Of a stretch of DNA of 64,000 nucleotides, positions 1 through 8,637 are shown piece by piece. The stretch lies in assembly GCF_037991315.1 (NCBI RefSeq), contig NZ_CP150300.1, positions 1,054,001 through 1,118,000 of the forward strand, given 5' to 3'. How positions within the stretch are numbered: position 1 is the first letter of the stretch; each line of letters opens with the position of its first letter. The position numbers and the translations under genes are program-made. The DNA is from Paenibacillus sp. FSL H8-0079 (lineage in GTDB: Bacteria > Bacillota > Bacilli > Paenibacillales > Paenibacillaceae). A model generated the notes under the pieces. The model searched no databases, was not told the DNA's origin, and saw nothing but the letters and a program-made list of their open reading frames with translations.

Positions 1-973
1 CACTATCTTTTTAACTGACGTCAGCCATATAGGACCGAATATGATCCCACATTATCTGAGCATGTTCGAAGGTGTAACTATTCTCTCTGCCTTAAGCATG
101 GTGACTCATTCAATCGGGCTAACTGCAACCATTGCTACTTCCTATGCAGATCCATTCACCGTTGCCCGACAGATGGCTTCTTTAGATAAAATTAGTAATG
201 GACGTGCAGGCTGGAATGCCATAACTTCAAATCCGGGAGGATTAGCAAATTATAGCCGCAACCATCTTTCAAAAGCAGATCTGTATCCTATGAAAAAAGA
301 GTTTTTAGAGATAGTTGAAGGCCTATGGGACTCCTATGAGGATGACGCTTTTATACGGGATAAGCAAAGCGGTATATTCTTTAATCCGAAAAAAATGCAC
401 GCTCTAAACTTTAAAGGGGAGTATTTTTCAGTGGATGGCCCGTTAAATATTAGCCGTTCGAGACAAGGAAGACCCGTGATTTTCCAAGCGGGCTCCTCTT
501 CGGATTTCATGAATATTGCCGCAAAGCATGCTGACGGAGTATTCCTCCCTTCTGATGACTTAGAGGATGCTAAAGCATTCAGTCATGAGGTGAAGAGAAG
601 GGTCGCATTAGAAGGCCGTTCGCCTGATGATTTCATAATTACACTCTCGCATAATCCGATTGTAGGACGTACAGATAGAGAAGCTGAAGAAAAATTTCAA
701 GAATTAGAAAGCTTAATGCCTGGGTACAGAATACTCAAACCTAAATTTTTTGGTTCTGCAGAAAAAGTAGCAGATCAAATTGAACAATGGTATGAGGCGG
801 GTGCGATGGACCTATTAAAGATCAGACAGGAGCATCCGTCAGGATTCGATGACTTCATCAATTTAGTTATTCCTATTTTGCAAGAAAAAGGAATCTTCCG
901 TACGGAATACGAATCACATACTTTATGTGGTAATTTAGGTTTGCCCTATCCAGAAAATAGATATTCAATGTGA
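1..973 (+). CDS. LLM-class FMN-dependent monooxygenase (NtaA/DszA type), 5' partial
   Basis: The frame is open from base 2 to TGA at 971-973, so the gene begins upstream of the window. The ATG at 41 is probably internal, because the residues before it (FLTDVSHIGPN) fit the family. Members are cytoplasmic luciferase-like monooxygenases that use reduced FMN from a partner reductase to oxidise small organosulfur or aminocarboxylate compounds. Visible family blocks are HSIGLTATIATSYADP, LDKISNGRAGWN with the following TSNPGG, and RPVIFQAGSSSDF in the flavin phosphate-binding region. The end (GNLGLPYPENRY) is a normal C-terminus. Some tens of N-terminal residues are missing. The substrate cannot be told from sequence. 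Confidence 0.88.
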   Translation, partial: TIFLTDVSHIGPNMIPHYLSMFEGVTILSALSMVTHSIGLTATIATSYADPFTVARQMASLDKISNGRAGWNAITSNPGGLANYSRNHLSKADLYPMKKEFLEIVEGLWDSYEDDAFIRDKQSGIFFNPKKMHALNFKGEYFSVDGPLNISRSRQGRPVIFQAGSSSDFMNIAAKHADGVFLPSDDLEDAKAFSHEVKRRVALEGRSPDDFIITLSHNPIVGRTDREAEEKFQELESLMPGYRILKPKFFGSAEKVADQIEQWYEAGAMDLLKIRQEHPSGFDDFINLVIPILQEKGIFRTEYESHTLCGNLGLPYPENRYSM

Positions 974-1109
974 AAAAAATTAGCCACAGCTGTTGTGAAC
1001 TCTTTTATATCTTGAATAACATTTAAATAAATCGTGGATAAGTTAAGAGAATTATACTTGTTACAGTGATAGGTTCTTACTAAGCTTAATCAGTTGAGGT
1101 GTTTATTAT

Positions 1110-1149
1110 AAAACCCGTTAATCTATGAAGTGATGATTAACGGGTTTTT
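1110..1149 (+). terminator. Rho-independent terminator
   Basis: AAAACCCGTTAATC pairs with GATTAACGGGTTTT around an 11-nt loop and is followed by T residues. It lies about 135 nt after the monooxygenase stop and probably ends that transcript. Confidence 0.75.
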
Positions 1150-1200
1150 GTTGCAGAAAATGCTGGAGAGTACATTACATCCATCACTCACCATAAAATC

Positions 1201-1235
1201 ATGTTAGCATTAATAGGAATAGTGAATGCTAACAT
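1201..1235. repeat. 11-bp perfect inverted repeat
   Basis: Arms ATGTTAGCATT (1201-1211) and AATGCTAACAT (1225-1235) are separated by 13 nt. There is no T-run, so this is not an obvious terminator. It sits at the start of a stretch with a short open frame and no recognised gene, and could be an operator or a scar. Confidence 0.45.
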
Positions 1236-1451
1236 GATGGGAAAGGATCAGCTGCAGCAGCAAGTGAAAAAGCAACGATGGAAGTTTTTATTGAATACGA
1301 AAGACGAAACTCCCGGATGCAAAGCCGTTCCAGGATGGTCAAGGTAGCAAGATTGGTCGCTGGGTTTGGATCGGAAACAAAGAATTCCGGAGCAGATGTT
1401 AAGGAGTTTAAGTCCTCAGGTGTGTACTATATCGTAGGAATAAAACCGTAA
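1233..1451 (+). other. Short open frame, possible gene remnant
   Basis: An uninterrupted frame runs from 1233 to TAA at about 1449-1451, with an internal ATG at 1278 that would give 57 residues starting MEVFIEYERRNSR. It contains the stretch ARLVAGFGSETKNSGADV. I do not recognise the family and there is no good ribosome binding site before the ATG. It is most likely a fragment or chance frame. Confidence 0.2.
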
Positions 1452-1630
1452 AAATCTTCCGAATGTTCAGGAAATTGTTTTATGGGTTAATAGAGTAGAG
1501 TTATGGTAATATCGAAGCAAATAAGAGTATTTAAGAAATAAATGAATTTACAAAAATCACGATATTATAGACAGGGACCCATTAGAAAGGAAAAAGCAGA
1601 ACAACAAACAAAGGAGGCTACACAATATTT

Positions 1631-1699
1631 ATGTACACTCATAGATATCAAAGTGTTACTTATGTACAGTACTATAATTATGTACAGTTAACACAATGA
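1631..1699 (+). CDS. Possible 22-residue Tyr-rich mini-ORF
   Basis: AAAGGAGG ends 13 nt before an ATG that opens a 22-codon frame (MYTHRYQSVTYV...) ending TGA at 1697-1699. Six of its residues are Tyr. The frame contains the direct repeats TTATGTACAGT at 1660 and 1678; related TTATGTACA copies are at 1629 and 1741. The spacing is longer than usual, so translation is uncertain. It could be a leader peptide, a microprotein, or chance coding over a repeated operator. Confidence 0.25.
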   Translation: MYTHRYQSVTYVQYYNYVQLTQ

Positions 1700-1756
1700 C
1701 ATTTTTTTAGACGGACAAGGCTTTCGGATTAAAATAAGATTTATGTACATATGATT

Positions 1757-1837
1757 TTATGTAGATACTTTTAGTTGGGTTCCTTCGGCGTCCATCAGTT
1801 TGCGTACCAATTCTACCAAATGAAATCGATTATCCAT
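1757..1837 (-). pseudogene. 26-residue frame like the N-terminus of a colicin-immunity-type protein
   Basis: A strong site (AGGAGG, 6 nt spacing) precedes an ATG at 1837 that opens MDNRFHLVELVRKLMDAEG and stops at 1757. The helix ending in LMDAEG resembles the first helix of small Im/colicin-immunity-family proteins in Bacilli, which continue with an acidic helix that is absent here. The upstream minus-strand DNA (1850-2160) has broken coding-like stretches. I read it as the surviving start of a truncated immunity gene, but the match rests on a short motif. Confidence 0.3.
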
Positions 1838-1839
1838 AT

Positions 1840-2261
1840 CGATACCTCCTGAATGATTAATAGAATGAACAAACTATTGCAAGCGCTGACGAATCTGAGA
1901 CTTCTTATTCAAGGATTTGAAGCGCCCGCGGAAATCTAAGGAACATGAGACACGCTGTATCCGAAAAAACAACCGTTTGCAGCGGTTTTGCCAGTGAATT
2001 TTGGAAAATAATGTGTCTGATATTCCTTACAATTTAGAAAGAGTACCTGGAGGCCGAATAAGACGTCCTGAGTTCCTTAGAAAATCGTCGAGCCTTCGCC
2101 AGGATCAATCGGCTTGAACTTCAAGACTTTTTTAGATGGTGAGATCCATCATCGTATAGCTTGCCTGAGTTTGAAGACTCACCCTAGTCTTGAATTTGCT
2201 CGATCCAATTCAATTTGATTCCATTCAATTCCTTCTATATATAGTGGACTACAATCTAGCA
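1840..2261. other. Intergenic stretch with no supported gene
   Basis: No frame here has both a credible ribosome site and family similarity. Short minus-strand pieces such as KKVLKFKPIDPGEGSTIF (about 2090-2140) look protein-like but are interrupted, consistent with decay. The final 60 bases lie directly downstream of the reductase gene. Confidence 0.4.
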
Positions 2262-3248
2262 TCAATCAATTCGTATAGCCAGATTGCCAAACTGCTCGCC
2301 TTTTTCCATACGCTCAAATGCTTTCGCTGCGTCTTGCAACGGATATACGCCATCGATTACAGGATGTATGTCATGTTGCTCCACCCATTGCAGCATCTGG
2401 ACAAACTCCTCACGGCTGCCCATAGAGGTGCCGATCAGACTGACCTGTGGGAAGAAGATAGAGCGAATGGGAACGGTCAGATCATCCCCCGAGCTGGCAC
2501 CATACATCACGATACGTGCACCTGGTCTGATTATATCAAAATATTTGGGGAACATGGCTTGTCCGATGCTATCCAAGATGATGTCCACAGGTTCCAGATC
2601 GTGCGTACTCCAATCGGCATGACTATCCAATGCATGGGTAGCACCCAAGCGAAGTGCCTCATTTCTTTTGGCTTCACTTCTGGAGGTGACGGTCACCGTG
2701 GCACCAGCGGCTACCGCCATGAGAAGGGCATAGGTCGCTACACCACCGCCAATGCCGGGAATGAGGAGATGTTCACCTTGCTTCAATACGCCGCGAGTGA
2801 ATAAAGCACGATAGGCTGTCAGCGCGGAAAGGGACAGCACGCCTGCTTCTTCCCAGGATAGGTGGGCTGGCTTAGGCAGGGCATTTTCAGCAGGCAAGGT
2901 TATATATTGCGCGAGCGTTCCATCCGTAGGGCCACCAACAATATCGGGTACGGTGGGGACTTCAGATGCGTGTTCCCAACCAAGCGTAGGGTGGATAATA
3001 ACTTCATCACCTATTGAGAATCCTCGTACACCTTCGCCGATCTCAACGATGATACCTGCCCCATCGGAACCGGGAATGAGCGGGGTATTCTGGGTTCCGC
3101 GTTCTGCCATGATGAATAGATCCCGATGGTTGATACCAGCGGATTTTAATTGAATCTGCACTTCCCCGGCTTCTGGTGCCCGAGACATTGACTCTGTATA
3201 TTGAAGACCTGTAAGGCCGCTCTGGCCTGAATGAACGATAGCTTTCAT
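2262..3248 (-). CDS. MDR-superfamily zinc-less alcohol dehydrogenase-like oxidoreductase (YogA-like)
   Basis: A 328-residue cytoplasmic NAD(P)H-dependent medium-chain reductase of the quinone oxidoreductase type. The N-terminal GroES-like fold (GEVQIQLKSAGINHRDL, IPGSDGAGIIVEIGEG) is followed by a Rossmann fold with the nucleotide loop GIGGGVATYALLMA near residue 165. The catalytic zinc ligand pattern GHE is replaced by GSD, so it should act without zinc. The ATG at 3248 lies 10 nt from AGGAGG; a TTG two codons upstream is too close. The length equals that of B. subtilis YogA as I recall it. It is divergent from a LysR gene, the likely regulator. Substrate unknown; quinones or enals are typical. 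Confidence 0.9.
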   Translation of the reverse strand: MKAIVHSGQSGLTGLQYTESMSRAPEAGEVQIQLKSAGINHRDLFIMAERGTQNTPLIPGSDGAGIIVEIGEGVRGFSIGDEVIIHPTLGWEHASEVPTVPDIVGGPTDGTLAQYITLPAENALPKPAHLSWEEAGVLSLSALTAYRALFTRGVLKQGEHLLIPGIGGGVATYALLMAVAAGATVTVTSRSEAKRNEALRLGATHALDSHADWSTHDLEPVDIILDSIGQAMFPKYFDIIRPGARIVMYGASSGDDLTVPIRSIFFPQVSLIGTSMGSREEFVQMLQWVEQHDIHPVIDGVYPLQDAAKAFERMEKGEQFGNLAIRID

Positions 3249-3374
3249 ATTCAATATTCCTCCTGTCTATGTAGCTAGACTTCACTACTGAGCCTCATTG
3301 TACAGATGGGGTAGATTCACGTAAAATGAACAAAAATGATTGTCAGTATCATTGAAAATAATAGATAAGCATTT

Positions 3375-3394
3375 TGCATGAATCGCATGATGCA
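3375..3394. promoter_or_regulatory. Candidate LysR-type binding site
   Basis: The dyad TGCAT-N10-ATGCA lies in the 181-bp divergent region between the reductase and the LysR gene, about 35 nt before the regulator start. The layout matches the T-N11-A boxes of LysR regulators, which usually control themselves and the divergent gene. No binding evidence. Confidence 0.4.
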
Positions 3395-3429
3395 GAATGC
3401 CGATATAACGACGAGCAGGTGATCAGGAT

Positions 3430-4290
3430 ATGGATGCAGGTGATTTGAAAATATTTCAGGCGGTTGCCCGCGAAGGTAGTATCAGTAAAGCTGCGCTCGC
3501 ACTCAATTATGTGCAATCCAATGTGACCACACGGATCAAACAGTTGGAGACTCAGTTACAAGTACCGCTGTTTCATCGTTCCAATCGAGGGATGTCGCTC
3601 ACACCGGCGGGCGAGAACCTGCTTGTGTATGCGGATCGAATTTTGCAATTACTGTATGAAGCAGAGCAGGCCACGCAAGTGGGGAACCCACCAGCAGGCT
3701 TACTTCGTTTGGGTGCCATTGAGACAGCAGCTTCCACTTTTCTGACGCCACTCTTGGCTGAATATACTTCATGCTACCCGGAGGTACAGCATTCGCTTGT
3801 CACGGGTGGGACGCATGAACTGAACCAGAAGGTGATTCAACATGAATTGCATGGCGCTTTAATCTATGGTCCAATCGATCATCCTGAACTTAACTATATG
3901 AAGATGTATGACGAGGAATTGGTGTTGGTCGCCGAACCTGGGGTGCATGAGATGCACGCGCTGCTGTCCAGGCCGATGTTGTTTTTTGAGATCGGATGCA
4001 CACATCGGGCTCAGGCGGAATCCTTTCTGAAAGATCAGGGTATCCACACGCTTAATGTCATGGAATATGGAACACTGGATACGATTTTGAATGGTGTATC
4101 TGCCGGGCTCGGCGTATCATTGCTGCCCCGGTCTTCGGTTACCAAGGCAGAATTAAGAGGCGAGATTGCAGTGATGTCTTTGCCTGAGCCTTATTGCCGG
4201 TTGGAAGTAGGATTTGTGTATTCCCGTGGTGAACATATATCTAATGCGCTGAGCGCTTTGGTACAGATCATTACAGAACCAGAACTATAA
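3430..4290 (+). CDS. LysR-family transcriptional regulator
   Basis: A 286-residue DNA-binding regulator. Residues 1-60 form the winged helix (MDAGDLKIFQAVAREGSISK, then LNYVQSNVTTRIKQLE). Residues about 88-285 form the periplasmic-binding-protein-like effector domain with the typical GVSAGLGVSLLPRSSV segment. The N-terminus resembles the CzcR/YwqM group of Bacilli. The gene is divergent from the YogA-like reductase and 14 nt upstream of the aldolase-type gene, so it could control either or both. Confidence 0.93.
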   Translation: MDAGDLKIFQAVAREGSISKAALALNYVQSNVTTRIKQLETQLQVPLFHRSNRGMSLTPAGENLLVYADRILQLLYEAEQATQVGNPPAGLLRLGAIETAASTFLTPLLAEYTSCYPEVQHSLVTGGTHELNQKVIQHELHGALIYGPIDHPELNYMKMYDEELVLVAEPGVHEMHALLSRPMLFFEIGCTHRAQAESFLKDQGIHTLNVMEYGTLDTILNGVSAGLGVSLLPRSSVTKAELRGEIAVMSLPEPYCRLEVGFVYSRGEHISNALSALVQIITEPEL

Positions 4291-4304
4291 AGGAGTGAAT
4301 GATC

Positions 4305-5405
4305 TTGGAGGATACTACGTTAACGCTCGCGGAAGCATTTAGTCAGGCAGACTTTATTATTGGCGGTCATGGCATTCGCAAAGTGAAGGTACTTCAGGAC
4401 GTACTGGAGCAGATCGATGGGGAGCTGTTCAGTGACCACTATGGCAACGGCCCCGTCATTGAAGAATTTCAGCAACAGATGGCTGACGTTCTAGGCAAGG
4501 AATCGGCGGTGTTTTTCCCAAGCGGAACGATGGCGCAGCAGATTGCATTACGGATCTGGTGTGACCGCAAAGGTGTAAAACGAGTCGCTTATCACCCTCT
4601 ATGTCATCTGGAAATCCATGAGGAAGACGGACTAAAAGAGTTGCACCAGATTGAATCGATTTTGCTGGCGGACAAGGACCGATTGATTCGTTTGCAAGAT
4701 GTACAAGCGCTCGATCAGGATATTGCCTGCCTGCTGTTGGAACTGCCGCAACGCGAGATTGGCGGCCAATTGCCAGCGTATGAAGAACTGGAAGCGATCT
4801 CGGCCTATTGCCGTGAACGCGGGATTAAGCTGCATCTGGACGGGGCGCGTCTGTTCGAGATTACTCCCTATTATCAGAAGACACCTGCGGAGATTTGCAG
4901 TCTGTTTGATACGGTGTATGTGTCCTTTTACAAAGGAATCGGAGGCATTGCGGGTGCTATATTGGCGGGTGATCCGGATGTGATGCAAGAGTCAAAAGTA
5001 TGGAAACGGCGGCATGGCGGTGATCTGATCGGCCTCTATCCGTATATTCTGAGTTCCCAGTATTATTTCAATGAACGGATTGGCAAAATGGAGCTTTATT
5101 ATGAGCAGGCTCAAGAGCTCGCCTCCCTACTGAATGCGTGTCACGGGATACATACATTGCCCGAGGTGCCGGTATCGAATATGTTCCATGTTCATTTTGC
5201 GCTTGCTGCTGCCGAAGTTGAACCGATTCTTGTGCAAATGGCTCAACAGCATGGCATAGCAATAACTTCGTATTTGAACAAGACGAGTGGGAATAGCTGT
5301 GCTTTTGAATTTTCTGGTGGAGATCGTTATGGGCAAGTTCCTCAGGACAAGCTGCGTGCAGCACTGGAATGGCTGGACCAAGAGTTGCGCAAACAGGTGA
5401 GATAA
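4305..5405 (+). CDS. Threonine aldolase / beta-eliminating lyase family protein
   Basis: A PLP-dependent fold type I enzyme, 366 residues from the TTG at 4305, which has 9 nt spacing from AGGAG. An in-frame ATG at 4299 is only 3 nt from the same site and looks less likely. The PLP aspartate region is KLHLDGARLFEI; the Schiff-base lysine lies in VSFYKGIGGIAGA; the N-terminal glycine-rich part (DHYGNGPVIEEFQQQMA, FFPSGTMAQQIAL) is typical. Family members cleave threonine or other beta-hydroxy amino acids to glycine and an aldehyde. It follows the LysR gene closely and is probably cotranscribed. Confidence 0.87.
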   Translation: MEDTTLTLAEAFSQADFIIGGHGIRKVKVLQDVLEQIDGELFSDHYGNGPVIEEFQQQMADVLGKESAVFFPSGTMAQQIALRIWCDRKGVKRVAYHPLCHLEIHEEDGLKELHQIESILLADKDRLIRLQDVQALDQDIACLLLELPQREIGGQLPAYEELEAISAYCRERGIKLHLDGARLFEITPYYQKTPAEICSLFDTVYVSFYKGIGGIAGAILAGDPDVMQESKVWKRRHGGDLIGLYPYILSSQYYFNERIGKMELYYEQAQELASLLNACHGIHTLPEVPVSNMFHVHFALAAAEVEPILVQMAQQHGIAITSYLNKTSGNSCAFEFSGGDRYGQVPQDKLRAALEWLDQELRKQVR

Positions 5406-5724
5406 GAAGTCTGAGAGAAATTTGTGTGCTAAATTAATTAAATGTTGTTAACCTGCCTTGTCCACATGCTGGACAGGGTATTTTTGTGCACTTTTATACA
5501 ACTTCCTATGAAAACTACTTTCATGAACGAGCATATGTCATTAGTCCAAAGTTCGACTTTTATTACAGGATTAACTTGATCGAATGCATGAACCTGAAGC
5601 AAAAACAGGTATACCGATGTATTCCAACATTTTCTTAATCATGTAAAATATTAAAGGTAATATATTCCAAACAAGGAATGGGGAGCGAAGCAAGAACGGT
5701 TCATGAAATTAAGGGGGAGAAAGG
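5406..5724. other. Intergenic region upstream of the secreted protease
   Basis: It holds the terminator of the aldolase-type gene (5456-5485) and about 220 nt of leader for the protease gene. A purine-rich ribosome site (GGGGGAG near 5712) precedes the ATG at 5725. No gene or riboswitch was recognised. Confidence 0.5.
5456..5485 (+). terminator. Rho-independent terminator
   Basis: The stem CCTTGTCCA/TGGACAGGG, with loop CATGC, is followed by TATTTTTG. It is 50 nt after the aldolase-type gene. Confidence 0.75.
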
Positions 5725-7113
5725 ATGAAGATCATGTTTTCACGTCAAAAATGTACGCTAGCTGTAATGTCACTCGCGTTATCTGCAACACTGCTGGGGG
5801 GAAGTACCGCATGGTCTGGAGAGGCGTACGCCGCCGAAGCCGCCGATTCTGGCGTATCGATCACTGCTGTATTATCCGATATGCCTTCGGAATTGAGATC
5901 ATCCATTGAGTGGGTGTATACGAATCGTATGATCAAGGAAGGATCGGTCAATCGGAAGAACCTGATCTACGATCAGATTTTTGCAGGTCAAGGAACCATT
6001 AACTATGTTGTGCGCTGGCAATCGACCAAGAATGTGACCTTGCAACAACGTAGGGATATCGAGAAGATGTTGGGACGGCAAATGAATAACTGGACGAAAC
6101 ATTTGAAGGGTTATGACGGTTGGCCTTATGGGGATATTGCCGTTAAAGTGGTCGGTTGGGCAGTAGCGAATCCGGCACAGATTCTGGACAAGCAATCGAA
6201 TGAAATCATATATACCACCACATCTGTGGATGAACTGAGCAAGTCTGATCCGAAGATCCCGGCAGCCTTGCCCTATGCTCCTAATGCGTTGTCGCGATTT
6301 GAGCATTTTACGAATCCGAACTATGCCTACCCTGGCGGTTTGGACAAGCGGTTTGACATGTACCTGTGGGGAACGTCCAACTTCGGCGGCGGTGCTGGCG
6401 GAGATTGGGGACAGCGGGTTTCCGATGATTACATTCTGAGAACCGTAAACAACACGGAAATTGAAATTACTGAACATGAGATTGGACATGGCTTCGGCAT
6501 GCCAGATTTCTATGAAGTACCGGATCGTCCGCCGGGTGGCTTCCCCATGCCAACGATTATGTGGGCAGGCAATTCGTCTACCATTACAAATTGGGATGCC
6601 TGGTTGCTGCGCTATACATGGAGTCAGTTGAAGAAGGATACCGCACGTTTCCCGCTTGCACCATCCACCAATCAACCGGTTAATGTAGCTGCGAATGCGA
6701 AAGTGACGACATCGTATGTTTCTCCATGGGAAACGATTGCTGCGCTGAATGATGGACAGGACCCTGCACATTCCAACGATCGCACACAGGCGGTGTATGG
6801 GAACTGGCCAGAGATCGGTACACATTGGGTGCAATATGATCTGGATCGTACCTATACGGTATCGCAAACGGATGTGTACTGGTTCAAGGACAACGGCGGT
6901 ATTGACGTACCTCGCTCGTACAAAATTCAATACTGGGACGGAAAAACATGGCGTGATGTGAAGAACGCCAAAGGCCGTGGAACTCGTGCAGATACGTACA
7001 ATACCACGACTTTTGATCCGGTGAGCACCACGAAAATGCGTCTTCAGATGGTATCTAGTGGTGCTGCTTCCACGGGCATTCTGGAATGGAAGGTAACGGG
7101 TATTGCGTTGTAA
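5725..7113 (+). CDS. Secreted metzincin-like zinc metallopeptidase with C-terminal discoidin-type domain
   Basis: A 462-residue exported protein. Residues 1-37 are a Sec signal peptide with cleavage probably after AYA. The catalytic region has HEIGHGFGMPD near residue 251, a HExxHxxGxxD zinc motif, followed by a Met in PTIMWAG that could serve as a Met-turn. From about residue 325, after a proline-rich linker (APSTNQPVNVAAN), a domain with AALNDGQDP, HWVQYDLDRTYTVSQTDVYW and SYKIQYWDGKTWRDV matches the F5/8-type discoidin or CBM32 pattern that binds glycans. It is flanked by terminators, so it is monocistronic. The substrate is probably an extracellular (glyco)protein; I cannot assign a MEROPS family with certainty. 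Confidence 0.78.
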   Translation: MKIMFSRQKCTLAVMSLALSATLLGGSTAWSGEAYAAEAADSGVSITAVLSDMPSELRSSIEWVYTNRMIKEGSVNRKNLIYDQIFAGQGTINYVVRWQSTKNVTLQQRRDIEKMLGRQMNNWTKHLKGYDGWPYGDIAVKVVGWAVANPAQILDKQSNEIIYTTTSVDELSKSDPKIPAALPYAPNALSRFEHFTNPNYAYPGGLDKRFDMYLWGTSNFGGGAGGDWGQRVSDDYILRTVNNTEIEITEHEIGHGFGMPDFYEVPDRPPGGFPMPTIMWAGNSSTITNWDAWLLRYTWSQLKKDTARFPLAPSTNQPVNVAANAKVTTSYVSPWETIAALNDGQDPAHSNDRTQAVYGNWPEIGTHWVQYDLDRTYTVSQTDVYWFKDNGGIDVPRSYKIQYWDGKTWRDVKNAKGRGTRADTYNTTTFDPVSTTKMRLQMVSSGAASTGILEWKVTGIAL

Positions 7114-7141
7114 GTTGTAGTTTGTTTAGATCTGAATACAC

Positions 7142-7187
7142 AGCGGCTGATCAGTGGCGAAAGTCCTGATTCAGCCGTTTTTTGCAG
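7142..7187 (+). terminator. Rho-independent terminator
   Basis: CGGCTGA...TCAGCCG with inner pairing TCAG/CTGA is followed by TTTTTTG. It is 30 nt after the protease stop. Confidence 0.75.
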
Positions 7188-7256
7188 GAATAGATAGATA
7201 AGTGACGAAAGCTACATTTAAGAGGTTGTTGAACACGTATTGAAGGGGGAGTTCAA

Positions 7257-7727
7257 GTGGCGTCAATAGAATTGCAACCGATTCGTGATCTTTTGGTGAA
7301 AGCTTATGATACAACAATGGGAGAAGGGTGTACTCCTGAGACTCAACAGAGCATTGAGGATTTTGAGCAAAAGCATAACGTGAATCTGCCCGCAGCGTAT
7401 CGCGCACTTTTGCTTGAATTCGGTGCATGTAACTTCGGCGATCCTGCTTTATTTTCCGTTAAAGAACTGGGTTGGGCGTATCCCGATTTTCTGGAAGTGT
7501 ATCGTGAATATGAGAAAGAATATGAGCTGCCAGCTGACCTCCAGCCTTTTCCGATTGGTGGATTTGGTGAAGGAAGTATGGCTATACTGGATCAAATCTC
7601 CGGCAAGGTTTTGATGTTGATCCACGATGCAGGAGAACTGCCTCTTCGGGAGATTGCTGTGGACTTTAATGAATTAATGACAATGCTGGCTGAGTCGGCG
7701 ATCTGGGTTCAGGAACAGATGAATTAA
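7257..7727 (+). CDS. SMI1/KNR4 (SUKH) family protein
   Basis: A 156-residue cytoplasmic protein with a GTG start 6 nt after AGGGGGA. The SUKH signature is visible: TPETQQSIEDFEQKHNVNLP, AAYRALLLEFGACNFGDP, then FPIGGFGEGSMAILDQ and GKVLMLIHDAGE. SUKH proteins include immunity proteins against polymorphic toxins and stand-alone cell-wall or stress proteins. No toxin gene is adjacent, so immunity is possible but unsupported here. The following LysR gene begins 31 nt later. Confidence 0.82.
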   Translation: MASIELQPIRDLLVKAYDTTMGEGCTPETQQSIEDFEQKHNVNLPAAYRALLLEFGACNFGDPALFSVKELGWAYPDFLEVYREYEKEYELPADLQPFPIGGFGEGSMAILDQISGKVLMLIHDAGELPLREIAVDFNELMTMLAESAIWVQEQMN

Positions 7728-7758
7728 CAGGGTAGACGGAAGGAAGCGCAACAGACGT

Positions 7759-8637
7759 ATGGATATTCGAAAGTTAAGATACTTTATTACCGTGGCGGAG
7801 GAGCTTCATTTCCACCGTGCAGCGGAAAAATTAAATATGACGCAACCACCGCTGAGCCAGCAGATTCAGAATTTAGAGGAAGAGCTTGGCGTGAAGTTGT
7901 TGGAGCGCACCAGAAAAATGGTTCGTCTCACCCCGGCAGGTGCGGTATTTCTGGAACAGGCTAGACTGATCATGGCCCAGCTTGAACGATCTATTCAGCT
8001 TACACAAAAGGCAGATCAGGGTATCATCGGGCATATAACCGTGGCCTTTGTGGATTCGGCTTCGGGGAGCATCATGGTGGATGTACTCAGGAAATTTCGC
8101 GCTGCGTACCCGCAGATTGAATTGACATTACGTGAGATGACTTCGTCCCAACAATTACAGGCGCTGGAAGACGGACAGATCCATATTGGATTTCTACGGT
8201 ATCAGGAAGATACCCGCCATGTTTCGTTCCGTCCCTGTCAGATGGAAACGTTGATTGCTGTGTTGCCAGATCATCACCCGATGGCATCTCAGACTCAAGT
8301 TTCAATTCGAGAACTGGCGGATGAAGATTTTATTTTATTCCCACGGCATCTGGGTTCTCCATTTCATCGACTGGTTCTGGATTATTGCAGATCACATGGC
8401 GTAGACCCTCGAATTACGCAGGAAGCGATCCAGATGTATACGATTGTGAATCTCGTTGCAGCGGGCATGGGGATTTCCATTGTTCCGTCATCGGTGGATG
8501 TGTTCCAACGTAAGGGGGTGGTGTTCCTTCCATTACAAGAAAATCCGCCCTCCGTACCGTTGTACACGGCATGGCGGACGGATATGAATCAGGAAGTGGT
8601 ATCCCGTTTTATGAACTTCGTTGATGAATGTGTTTAA
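7759..8637 (+). CDS. LysR-family transcriptional regulator
   Basis: A 292-residue regulator with the N-terminal winged helix MDIRKLRYFITVAEELHFHR and LNMTQPPLSQQIQNLEEELG, typical of the BenM/CatM/AlsR branch. The effector domain runs from about residue 90 and contains VNLVAAGMGISIVPSS. Its stop overlaps the end of the convergent aldo/keto reductase by 4 bp. It follows the SUKH gene in the same direction. The ligand is not predictable. Confidence 0.93.
   Translation: MDIRKLRYFITVAEELHFHRAAEKLNMTQPPLSQQIQNLEEELGVKLLERTRKMVRLTPAGAVFLEQARLIMAQLERSIQLTQKADQGIIGHITVAFVDSASGSIMVDVLRKFRAAYPQIELTLREMTSSQQLQALEDGQIHIGFLRYQEDTRHVSFRPCQMETLIAVLPDHHPMASQTQVSIRELADEDFILFPRHLGSPFHRLVLDYCRSHGVDPRITQEAIQMYTIVNLVAAGMGISIVPSSVDVFQRKGVVFLPLQENPPSVPLYTAWRTDMNQEVVSRFMNFVDECV

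Noticed and set aside
2190..2804. 204-residue plus-strand frame overlapping the YogA-like gene
   Set aside because: It lies antisense to a clear MDR gene, has no ribosome site and no family pattern.
5899..6930. 343-residue minus-strand frame inside the secreted protease gene
   Set aside because: Antisense shadow; Arg/Ile/Cys-rich composition typical of a mirrored frame, no ribosome site.
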